Below are positions 1-7,017 of a DNA stretch of 64,000 nt, one piece after another. Every line of letters begins with the position of its first letter. The first letter of the stretch is position 1. The notes below the pieces were generated by a model. The model ran no database searches, was not told the origin of the DNA, and worked only from the letters and a program-made list of their open reading frames with translations. A program made the translations under genes and the position numbers. This DNA is from Algoriphagus sp. Y33 (GTDB lineage Bacteria; Bacteroidota; Bacteroidia; Cytophagales; Cyclobacteriaceae), in assembly GCF_014838715.1 (NCBI RefSeq), contig NZ_CP061947.1, positions 372,001 through 436,000 on the forward strand, read 5' to 3'.

Positions 1-170
1 TATTCATCCGGGTTCGTACCTTCTTCTACGTTCGTGACATCATACCAAGTGACCCCGTTATCTGTAGTTCCGTAAAAGGAAGAGTTCATAGGAGTGGTAA
101 ACGCAAAAGCGGCTACCACAGCAAGCGAAAATACACCTCCGCGTAGGAGGTTGAGGATATTTAATTTCAT
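1..170 (-). CDS. Small secreted protein, DUF6520-like (partial)
   Basis: The reading frame starts at an ATG at 170-168 on the minus strand and runs off the left edge, so only the first 56 residues are visible. It begins MKLNILNLLRGG, followed by a hydrophobic stretch (VFSLAVVAAFAFT) that looks like a signal peptide, then an acidic, aromatic part with YGTTDNGVTWYDVT. That layout, and the MauE-like gene upstream on the same strand, resemble the DUF6520 family of Bacteroidota small exported proteins. This is family resemblance by eye. The C-terminal half, where this family usually has cysteines, is outside the window. Its start codon directly follows a copy of the start-codon repeat. Confidence 0.6.
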   Translation of the reverse strand, partial: MKLNILNLLRGGVFSLAVVAAFAFTTPMNSSFYGTTDNGVTWYDVTNVEEGTNPDE

Positions 171-269
171 AAGATTATAATTGTTTTTTAATTGACTTAT
201 GGAATCTCGCATAGCGGATTATTATTTCTCCGTGTGATCCCGTACGTACGGGATCATGCTCGATTTCAT
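171..269 (-). repeat. Start-codon leader repeat, copy before the DUF6520-like gene
   Basis: Read on the minus strand, the element begins ATGAAATCGAGCATG, has a 20-nt perfect palindrome GATCCCGTACGTACGGGATC (236-255), then CACAC, TATGCGAGATTCCAT and CAATTATAATCTT, and ends at the ATG of the downstream gene. The same order of blocks recurs on the plus strand at 39977-40158 and 41741-41831. In this copy the mini-ORF is only 15 codons long. A second short hairpin (AATCCGC / GCG-GATT) can be drawn around TATGCG. Confidence 0.75.
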
Positions 270-437
270 TTGTTTAAATTTGTATAGTTACAACTTAATA
301 TCCGGTCGCTTTGGTATATCTGTCTGACTCGGATCCGGACAGATCTACCTTCCGAGAGGGGTGGCCGGTTATTTTTTGCCCCCTGCTGTTGCCAGGCACC
401 CACCTCGTGGGTTCACTGGCTGTGGGTGTTAGCTAAT

Positions 438-890
438 TCATAATGGGTTTGGTTGTTTTGATTTTATTAAATGGGATTGCATTATCCAGCCTACAGCTGC
501 AATGGCCATCAAAACCAGATTTACAAGCAAATGCTCATTCCAGTCCAGAGAGGATAGTATTCCACCGCAGGAACATGGTATTCTCCCGAAAACCCCGGTA
601 AGCACCAGGGCTACATATCCTGTAAAGGCCGCCATCAGCACAAAGCTTATCCCCAATGCGGCTTTTCTGGTCTTTGGCAGTAGCAATATCACCGCAAGCG
701 ATACTTCTAAGATGGGTAGGCCATACAGGAGTGGTAGGGTCATCCAGTCCGGAAATACCTGTCCTTTTACAGCCCTCAGCGTTCCGCTCCAATCATACAC
801 CTTACTCACCGCCGTATAGGCAAAGAGGGCGGCCAGCAGCCAGGCGGCTCCTTCGGCTAGGACTGAGGTAAGGGATATTGGGCTTTTCAT
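438..890 (-). CDS. MauE/DoxX-like redox-associated membrane protein
   Basis: 150 residues from the ATG at 890 (MKSPISL). Four hydrophobic segments are visible: about residues 12-27 (AAWLLAALFAYTAVSK), 45-68, 72-97 and 117-135. A CSCGG motif follows segment 3 (FGRIPCSCGGILSSLDWNEH), which is typical of the MauE-like proteins of Bacteroidota that pair with small exported proteins; family members are thought to act in thiol redox chemistry in the membrane. The open frame continues upstream to 1055, but those 55 codons are compositionally unlike the rest and the internal ATG gives a normal family length, so I take 890 as start. It is probably co-transcribed with the gene at 1-170. Confidence 0.75.
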   Translation of the reverse strand: MKSPISLTSVLAEGAAWLLAALFAYTAVSKVYDWSGTLRAVKGQVFPDWMTLPLLYGLPILEVSLAVILLLPKTRKAALGISFVLMAAFTGYVALVLTGVFGRIPCSCGGILSSLDWNEHLLVNLVLMAIAAVGWIMQSHLIKSKQPNPL

Positions 891-1167
891 TTTTATACTG
901 GATATAGTAAAGATGTTATATCTGCATTTTGGTTGGGTTAAGCTCCCGCCCAAGGTCGATCCCCGGCACAGAAGTGAATTTGGGAGCTTCTGTTTGAGTA
1001 TCGGAAAGGGCAGGAGCAAGGTAATTAACCATACATCCAACCCAAATGGGAACAAGCCTAAGCCTGATTCCAGGAAGCTAGCCGGATGCCCCTAAACGCT
1101 ATAAGAAAATTAGTGATCTGACTATCAGTGTGCTACGTCAAATGAGGGTGTTTGGTATTTTCTTCCT

Positions 1168-1193
1168 AAAAAACCTTCATTTGAGGGTTTTTT
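1168..1193. terminator. A/T-flanked hairpin, possible bidirectional terminator
   Basis: AAAAAACC and GGTTTTTT flank a short loop (TTCATTTGAG), giving a stem with an A-run on one side and a T-run on the other. It lies between the two divergently placed genes starting at 890 (minus) and 1346 (plus). A terminator for transcription arriving from either side is plausible, though no gene obviously ends here; it could also be part of a 5' region. Confidence 0.35.
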
Positions 1194-1345
1194 GATCTAA
1201 AAATTGGGGAAACTCTCTTTTTTGCTTGGATGGAATAGGAGTTAACAATAAATTAACATTCAAGAATTAGTTGATTTTTTGACTGGATTCTTAAAAAAGC
1301 TTTTCACCCTACTGTTTTGATTTAGTACACTTTACTGTTATAAAA

Positions 1346-1948
1346 ATGGAAAAGCGAATGTATATGAACCAGCTTATTGCTGATTACAACAGGATCAGGA
1401 AGTTCTCGGATGAGTCTTATGAGGCAGTTTTTCAGAGACTCATCCTACGAAAAGTATCCAGGGGAGAGATCCTCAAAAAGCTAGATACGGTGGATATCAA
1501 AAGCCGCTATATCTGTGAAGGATACCTGGGATTGTATCACGAGGAAAAAGAGAGGAATATGCTCTTTAGTGTTTTCGGCAAATCCGATGTGGCATTTGAT
1601 GACCTGTCCTTCAGAAGCAATACGCCTTCCAAGACTATGCTGAAAGTCCTGTCAGATACAGTTTACCTAGGATTCACCCTGGACGCAGAAACTGAATTAC
1701 TCTCCAAAAAGCCTGAATTCTATTCCCTGGCTCTGGAAGTAGCGCACCGGATAAATAAGCGGAATGTGGAGCAGCAAGAAATAAAAAAGAGAAAGTTTCA
1801 AGTGGGTTTCCCTCTCTTGCTCCAGAAATATCCCGGCTTAGGTCAGTACCTGAAAAATCAGGAGCTGGCAGACTTTTTCAATTGCAGTATCAGCACAGTA
1901 GAGCGGTATAAATATGCTATAATGAACAATCATGAAGGCAGTCGTTGA
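1346..1948 (+). CDS. Crp/Fnr-like transcriptional regulator coupled to a terpene synthase
   Basis: 200 residues. The first 140 or so look like a cyclic-nucleotide-binding-type beta-roll domain (for example RYICEGYLGLYHEEKERNML, where Crp-like proteins carry the sensory fold). The C-terminal part contains a helix-turn-helix candidate around residues 172-192 (ELADFFNCSISTVERYKYAIM). The glycine-rich phosphate-binding cassette of true cAMP binders is not evident, so the ligand is unknown. A second ATG six codons in could be the real start. Its end overlaps the next gene by 17 bp, so the two are almost certainly co-translated, and the regulator probably controls or co-occurs with the terpene pathway. 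Confidence 0.75.
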   Translation: MEKRMYMNQLIADYNRIRKFSDESYEAVFQRLILRKVSRGEILKKLDTVDIKSRYICEGYLGLYHEEKERNMLFSVFGKSDVAFDDLSFRSNTPSKTMLKVLSDTVYLGFTLDAETELLSKKPEFYSLALEVAHRINKRNVEQQEIKKRKFQVGFPLLLQKYPGLGQYLKNQELADFFNCSISTVERYKYAIMNNHEGSR

Positions 1949-2828
1949 ATTTCCCGTAGCCATTAATAGACATTGCAGGTCGCTGGACGTAGCGGTGCTC
2001 AAGTGGGCATGGGCAGCAGGATTGTTCGAAGATCCCGCCGAGCTGGAGCGTTGCAGACTGCAGAAGGTGAACTGGTTTGCGGGATATCTTTTTCCTGAGG
2101 AGATGCCCAAGCGGATGGAATTGATTATGAAATTCTTCCTCTGCCTCTTTTTACTGGATGATCTGCTGGATATCCGGATGGAGCCTAGCATGATTGAATT
2201 TCTGAAGAATCTGAAAGCAGGCAAATCCTTCCATGCCGATGCCAGGCTGCAAAGTTTGGGTAGCGCGCTTCTGCTGCTGCATCAGGCTATCCAACAGGAA
2301 AATGCTTTTTCCGGGGCCAAAGGGGAATGGGATATAGTCTGGTTTGATTACCTGGAAGCCCTGCAATGGGAAATCCAAATTAAGCTGGACGGCACCCCTC
2401 CGGCACTGAAAGAATACAGATTATACAGGCCTTTTGCCTCCGGTGCATACTTGGCGTTGCAGTTTCTCAGAAAGAAAACAGCGGGTCTTGCATGCGAAGC
2501 CGAGCTGTTGGAATACACTACAGTGAGGTACATCTGCCTATCCAATGACCTGGCATCCTATGAAAAGGAGCTGGCAATAGGCGATGTCCACAATGAAGTG
2601 ATGATCCTTAGGGAAGATATGGGAGATGAAGCCCTCTTCCGAATACAGCAGGAAATAAACAGCCTTAGAAAAAGGATATTGCTCCTTGCCGGGCAGGTGT
2701 GGAGCCAATCGTATGGATGCAGGGACTGGATCCGTAGCCTCTTGCTGTTGGCCGGAGGAAGTGGAGCCTGGACGGCGGATACCTCCAGGTATAAGGGATA
2801 TATCAATGGAAGTTCCGGAAGTCATTAA
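1932..2828 (+). CDS. Class I terpene synthase (terpene cyclase)
   Basis: 298 residues, close to the usual length of single-domain bacterial terpene synthases. The aspartate-rich metal motif is DDLLD at 76-80. The NSE/DTE metal motif is N205-D206-L-A-S209-Y-E-K212-E213. The C-terminal RY pair (R286-Y287) lies about 80 residues after NSE, as expected for sensing the diphosphate. These three signatures together identify an enzyme that ionises and cyclises a prenyl diphosphate in the cytosol. No prenyltransferase, P450 or other tailoring gene is in the window, so substrate chain length and product cannot be given. It overlaps the Crp-like regulator upstream by 17 bp. Confidence 0.9.
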   Translation: MKAVVEFPVAINRHCRSLDVAVLKWAWAAGLFEDPAELERCRLQKVNWFAGYLFPEEMPKRMELIMKFFLCLFLLDDLLDIRMEPSMIEFLKNLKAGKSFHADARLQSLGSALLLLHQAIQQENAFSGAKGEWDIVWFDYLEALQWEIQIKLDGTPPALKEYRLYRPFASGAYLALQFLRKKTAGLACEAELLEYTTVRYICLSNDLASYEKELAIGDVHNEVMILREDMGDEALFRIQQEINSLRKRILLLAGQVWSQSYGCRDWIRSLLLLAGGSGAWTADTSRYKGYINGSSGSH

Positions 2829-2845
2829 ATGGAAGGAGGAATATC

Positions 2846-3040
2846 ATGTTCAGAAAACGTGCTGTTATTTACCCCAAGGATGTGGTTTGCCTGACGGGAA
2901 GAAGTGAACGCTATGCCCAGATACTTCTGCACAAGGTCCGTGCTTTCGTAAACAAAGAACCCCATCAGTTTGTGACCGTTTCAGATTTTTCCCTCTTCTC
3001 GGGTATTCCCGAAGACATCATCCGCAACTACATGCTCTAA
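2846..3040 (+). CDS. Small conserved Bacteroidota protein, possible DNA-binding fold
   Basis: 64 residues, starting MFRKRAVIYPKDV. The pattern 'YPKDVVCLTGRSERYAQILLHKVR ... VTVSDFSLFSGI' resembles a small protein seen repeatedly in Bacteroidota, in which LTGRSERYAQ reads like a helix-turn-helix recognition region and the second half like a short winged or helical segment. The function is not known to me. It starts 17 nt after the terpene synthase ends and precedes a DUF6266-like gene, a pairing I recall from this phylum. It could be in the terpene operon or belong with the DUF6266 gene. Confidence 0.6.
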   Translation: MFRKRAVIYPKDVVCLTGRSERYAQILLHKVRAFVNKEPHQFVTVSDFSLFSGIPEDIIRNYML

Positions 3041-3297
3041 GTAAAAATGGGCCGGGGAAACTCCGGGAATTAAGTAAAAATACGGATAGATAAATGTCTG
3101 TAAAAACAGTACTAAAAGCGGGGTTTCACCGATACTCCTTCGATGCTCCTCCGATGCAGGTACAATAAACTGTCGGAGATGCATTGCAATAGGTACAGAG
3201 ATTAATTGGGCAAAATACGTAGTTGGGTCTTCCTGGCCGATCTTGGGAGATTCCGGCTCGCCGAATAGAAATAATTTACACGTAATCTTTGACAATC

Positions 3298-3957
3298 ATG
3301 GGAAAAGTAACAGACGGAGTACTGGGCGGGATTTCCGGTAAGGTGGGAAATCTGGTTTTCTACCAGGTAGATGGAGAGACGTTGGTCAGAACTAAGCCAG
3401 GAGGGAGAAGCGGCACATCCGCGCTACAGTCGTATAACCAGCAGGCCTTTGCGTTGGTACAGGAGTTTTTGTCCCCTATGAAGAGAGAGTTGGCGATTGG
3501 GTTCGCAGCATTTAAAATCGGCACCAAGCGGGGAATAGACAGGGCCAAGAGCTTGATGCTCCGGAATGGGATTTATCCGCAGGATGGTGTTCCTGTACTG
3601 CACCCTCAGAAAGCAATGGTCTCCTCAGGGGATCTGACAGGAGTGGAGGATGGAGTGCTGGGAGCTCTGGTAGCAGCGAGTTTCAGCATAGCATGGACAC
3701 CCAATAGTTGGGATGGTTCTGCCCGCGATGGGGACAAGACTTTTGTGGCAGTCTATGACACCGCAGCGCAGCGGGTATTTTCTGTGAAGGGTGAAGCCTA
3801 TAGAAAGCAGGGAACCCAGATGATAGCACTGCCCTGGGAACCTCTGGATTTGGGTGCTGGGGAGAGCGGGGTATATGTGTATTTTTCCTTTTACTCTGAA
3901 CGCTCCTCCAAAGTAGTCTTTTCAGATTCGGTCTGTCTGGGGAGGTTAGGGGGATAA
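3298..3957 (+). CDS. DUF6266-like protein
   Basis: 219 residues from the ATG at 3298; a TTG nine bases earlier is in frame, but ATG-GGA-AAA gives the usual family N-terminus. It begins MGKVTDGVLGGISGKVGNLVFYQVDGETLVRTKP; a G-x-x-SGKVGN-x-V start with a following VR(T/S) is the hallmark by which I recognise the family. The C-terminal half is predicted beta-rich (FVAVYDT, VYVYFSFYSER). No signal peptide or membrane segment is seen. The role of this family is unknown; phage- or contractile-particle-related ideas would be guesses. It ends convergently toward the repeat region. Confidence 0.7.
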   Translation: MGKVTDGVLGGISGKVGNLVFYQVDGETLVRTKPGGRSGTSALQSYNQQAFALVQEFLSPMKRELAIGFAAFKIGTKRGIDRAKSLMLRNGIYPQDGVPVLHPQKAMVSSGDLTGVEDGVLGALVAASFSIAWTPNSWDGSARDGDKTFVAVYDTAAQRVFSVKGEAYRKQGTQMIALPWEPLDLGAGESGVYVYFSFYSERSSKVVFSDSVCLGRLGG

Positions 3958-4272
3958 AGAATTGCCCGGTGCTCCACCACGCGCTACTCCTCGGACTACA
4001 CGCTCTTTTCCAAAACAAGCACATCTACAAAATCCCCCTTGCCCCCTTTGACAGGGATAATTTTCCAAGTCAATATATGTGCTGAAGGGGGAGTTGCGCT
4101 GGTTTCCAGAACGCTGGTCAGAATTAGCGTTAGCCGTTCGTGACGACACGAACAGCGGCGTAGTGCTTGCTTGAGCTTCTATCTGTGCTACCTACACAAG
4201 ACAGTTCATGTTTTTAGCACCTTGGTTTAGTGTTTAGGGAATGCCCTTGGAAGCATCCGGTTTATTGGAGGA

Positions 4273-4320
4273 CAAGCCGTTGAAAATTCTTTCGGTGAAA
4301 GAATTTAGGCTTGGGCCAGG
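4273..4320 (+). repeat. Structured repeat R1, copy 1
   Basis: Inner hairpin AAATTCTTTC-GGT-GAAAGAATTT (4284-4306) is enclosed by an outer stem CAAGCC (4273-4278) / GGCTTG (4308-4313) and followed by GGCCAGGC. Copy 2 at 4454 has the same design with different, still complementary, stem bases. Confidence 0.7.
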
Positions 4321-4343
4321 CTTGGGGGTGGTGAAGGCGTTAA

Positions 4344-4390
4344 AAAAACAAACTAGCTCGCGAGTGGGCGAGCGAGATCCGTTTGTTTTT
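4344..4390. repeat. Composite hairpin, 10-bp outer stem
   Basis: AAAAACAAAC (4344-4353) pairs exactly with GTTTGTTTTT (4381-4390). Inside it CTCGC pairs with GCGAG across GAGTGG. The T-run on the right arm would make it work as a terminator on the plus strand, and the A-run likewise on the minus strand, but it is over 380 bp from the nearest gene end (3957). Confidence 0.6.
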
Positions 4391-4453
4391 AGCCTGACTA
4401 TGAGCCAATAAATGAATTGTCCGCAGGCAATTCAAGGCTGATTTCGGGTCGGA

Positions 4454-4501
4454 CAGTCCGTGGAGAAATCTTTCAGTGAAAGATTTTAGGACTGGGCCAG
4501 G
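4454..4501 (+). repeat. Structured repeat R1, copy 2
   Basis: Inner hairpin AAATCTTTC-AGT-GAAAGATTT (4466-4486), outer stem CAGTCC (4454-4459) / GGACTG (4489-4494), then GGCCAGGC. Relative to copy 1, both arms of the outer stem have changed together (CAAGCC/GGCTTG to CAGTCC/GGACTG), and the inner stem is one pair shorter. Confidence 0.7.
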
Positions 4502-4522
4502 CAGCGGATTGGCTTTTGCCTT

Positions 4523-4547
4523 GATACTTTTGCTCTTCAAAAGTATC
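4523..4547. repeat. Perfect 10-bp inverted repeat
   Basis: GATACTTTTG (4523-4532) and CAAAAGTATC (4538-4547) separated by five bases. It lies just downstream of R1 copy 2 and may be part of the same dispersed element. No neighbouring gene ends close enough to call it a terminator. Confidence 0.55.
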
Positions 4548-4628
4548 GAAGAAAAACTACCTCAACTTTATCGATATTGGCCAATAGAGGAATTGAGGAT
4601 TGATAAATACATACAAAAACCCTTTTCC

Positions 4629-4710
4629 CTACCTACGGTAGGCAGGCACCTCCTGCACTGACTCTCATTTTCAAATGATATATGTAGGCAGGCTTGTCTA
4701 CCGTAGGTAG
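4629..4710. repeat. Inverted repeat pair with CTACCTACGGTAG arms
   Basis: CTACCTACGGTAG at 4629-4641 is the exact reverse complement of CTACCGTAGGTAG at 4698-4710. A GTAGGCAGGC direct repeat also occurs on both sides (within 4639-4648 and 4684-4693). It looks like a small dispersed palindromic element rather than a gene-associated signal. Confidence 0.55.
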
Positions 4711-5462
4711 AAGACAATGGCCTTGTTTCCATACCCAACTCGCGCAAGTCTTTTGACTTATGCGGTGGATAATGCAGTCTCCGGACCGGATTTAGTTGAT
4801 AGGTAAACTTTACAATTCAAACGCTACTTGGTGCTCGACTCCCGATAAGTGTTGCGCTGTTATCGTAGGATTTCTAATCCGACAATCCACAGACTCTGCC
4901 GCCTCCGCCCGGATCAATCCACTCGGACGGGCCTCTGGGGGTGCTTCATTTCTGCAGGATTTTGGAGATCAATCAATCTAAATTCTTACCACACACTACT
5001 AGTGAACTTTTAACCTTTAATCTCTTAACCCTTAATCTATCACCTGACACCCGTCATCAATCATCAATCATCGGACTTTTCTTCTGTCTTCCGTCTCCAC
5101 TTATATAGACTCACATACTCTGCTGACCTCCTCGGGATAAGCCTTCGTAATATCACTATACCTCATGTCCGAGGAAATGGCCTTTTGGTCTTTTTTTCAC
5201 CGGGTTAAAACCCGGTGCTATAAAATCTGCCATGCCTACGGCATTGCTCTGTTTCTGCAGGACTTTGGGAGATTATTCAATCTTAAATTCTCTCCTCACT
5301 ACAGCTTAACCTTTAACTATTTAACTATTAACATTTAACCTATCACCTGACACCCGACACTGTACTTTTCTTCCGGCTCCCGTCTTCGGTCTTCTATCAC
5401 CCCACCTCCAACAACACCACTAATCTTCCAATTTTTCAATTTTCAAATCCTTCAATCGAACC

Positions 5463-5562
5463 CGACTTTTCTTCCGTCTTCTGTCTTGCTGGCTTCAGGC
5501 TTCTTTTCTACAGGACTTGCGTATGGAATAAATCAATTCAAGTTCTCACCACGCTGTACAGG
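5463..5562 (+). repeat. 100-bp interspersed module, copy 1
   Basis: Starts near GACTTTTCTTCCGTCTTCTG and ends at CACGCTGTACAGG. Nearly identical to copies 2 and 3; this copy differs at the first bases and has GTATGGAAT instead of GTATGAAAT. More diverged relatives of its second half occur near 4950 and 5250. Confidence 0.75.
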
Positions 5563-6115
5563 TTAACCTTTAACCTTTAATCTTTTAACCCTTAACCTCC
5601 AACCTCTCTGTGTATCTCTCATTCCCTCCGTGTCTCTCTGCGCCCCTTAACCTTTAACCCATAATCTTTTAACCTTTAACCTATCACCTGACCCCCGTCA
5701 TCAATCATCCAACCCCCTTAACCCTTAACCTCCAACCTCTCCGTGTATCTCTCATTCCCTCCGTGTCTCTCTGTACCCCTTAACCTTTAAACTTTTAACC
5801 CTTTAACCTTTAACTATTATCCTACACCCTGCATCCAACCCCCAACTCCCTTAACCCTTAACCTCCAACCTCTCCGTGTATCTCACATTTCCTCTGTGAA
5901 TCTCTGTGCCCCTTAACCTTTAAACTTTTAACCCTTTAACCTTTAACTATCATCCTACACCCTGCATCCAACCTCCAACCCCCTTAACCCTTAACCTCCA
6001 ATCTCTCCGTGTATCTCTCATTCCCTCCGTGTCTCTCTGCGCCCCTTAACCTTTAACCCTTAATCTTTTAACCTTTAACCTATCACCTGACACCCGTCAT
6101 CAATCATCAATCATC

Positions 6116-6215
6116 GGACTTTTCTTCCGTCTTCTGTCTTGCTGGCTTCAGGCTTCTTTTCTACAGGACTTGCGTATGAAATAAATCAATTCAAGTTCTC
6201 ACCACGCTGTACAGG
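6116..6215 (+). repeat. 100-bp interspersed module, copy 2
   Basis: Same length and ends as the copy at 6489-6588, and appears identical by eye. It interrupts the 133-bp periodicity between the anchors at 6004 and 6258. Confidence 0.75.
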
Positions 6216-6488
6216 TTAACCTTTAACCTTTAATCTTTTAACCCTTAACCTCCAATCTCTCCGTGTATCTCTCATTCCCTCCGTGTCTCTCTGCGCCCCT
6301 TAACCTTTAACCCTTAATCTTTTAACCTTTAACCTATCACCTGACACCCGTCATCAATCATCCAACCCCCTTAACCCTTAACCTCCAACCTCTCCGTGTA
6401 TCTCACATTTCCTCTGTGTTAACCTTTAACCCTTAATCTTTTAACCTATCACCTATCACCTGACACCCGTCATCAATCATCAATCATC

Positions 6489-6588
6489 GGACTTTTCTTC
6501 CGTCTTCTGTCTTGCTGGCTTCAGGCTTCTTTTCTACAGGACTTGCGTATGAAATAAATCAATTCAAGTTCTCACCACGCTGTACAGG
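6489..6588 (+). repeat. 100-bp interspersed module, copy 3
   Basis: Begins 373 bp after copy 2. Together with flanking array words this suggests that a larger unit (array unit plus module) was duplicated as a block. Confidence 0.75.
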
Positions 6589-7017
6589 TTAACCTTTAAC
6601 CTTAATCTTTTAACCCTTAACCTCCAACCTCTCCGTGTATCTCTCATTCCCTCCGTGTCTCTCTGCGCCCCTTAACCTTTAAACTTTTAACCCTTTAACC
6701 TTTAACTATTATCCTACACCCTGCATCCGGCATCCAACCCCCTTAACCCTTAACCTCCAATCTCTCTGTGTATCTCTCATTCCCTCCGTGTCTCTCTGTG
6801 CCCCTTAACCTTTAAACTTTTAACCCTTTAACCTTTAACTATTATCCTACACCCTGCATCCGGCATCCAACCCCCTTAACCTCCAATCTCTCTGTGTATC
6901 TCTCATTCCCTCCGTGTCTCTCTGTGCCCCTTAACCTTTAAACTTTTAACCCTTTAACCTTTAACTATTATCCTACACTCTGCATCCAACCTCCAACTCC
7001 CCTTAATCCTTAGTTCT

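Larger units (their letters stand above)
3958..4992. other. Gene-free stretch with several structured repeats
   Basis: No convincing gene on either strand. Open frames here (for example 4340-4540 minus and 4476-4661 plus) run across inverted repeats and are best read as accidental. The stretch holds a 7-bp-stem hairpin GTTCGTG/CACGAAC at 4136-4153, the two related hairpins at 4273-4313 and 4454-4494, a long composite hairpin at 4344-4390, one at 4523-4547 and an inverted pair at 4629/4698. The sequence from about 4950 begins to resemble the array that follows. Confidence 0.6.
4993..7013. repeat. Two-kilobase pyrimidine-rich tandem array, 133-bp period
   Basis: The plus strand is almost free of G for long stretches and is built from TTAACC, CTTTAACC and CTTAACCTCCAA words. 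An anchor word TCTC(C/T)GTGTATCTC occurs at 5605, 5738, 5871, 6004, 6258, 6391, 6630, 6763 and 6889. Spacing is exactly 133 bp in five intervals and 126 bp in one; the two longer intervals (254 and 239) hold an inserted module (see the 100-bp module entries). No open frame, transposase or direct-repeat/spacer pattern is present. The array lies between the convergent ends of the genes at 3957 and 7018. Confidence 0.85.

Noticed and set aside
891..1055. Upstream extension of the MauE-like protein to a start at 1055
   Set aside because: The additional 55 residues have no membrane or signal character and precede a normal N-terminus at 890.
4523..4547. Terminator call for the hairpin at 4523
   Set aside because: No gene end within 500 bp and no T-run; listed as a repeat instead.
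4340..4661. Two open frames of 61-66 codons (minus 4340-4540, plus 4476-4661)
   Set aside because: They cross the paired hairpins and inverted repeats; coding potential is explained by the repeat sequence.
4993..7013. CRISPR array or telomere-like sequence
   Set aside because: Repeats are 133 bp long and continuous, with no unique spacers and no cas genes. TTAACC words resemble telomeric repeats only superficially; the array is internal and imperfect.
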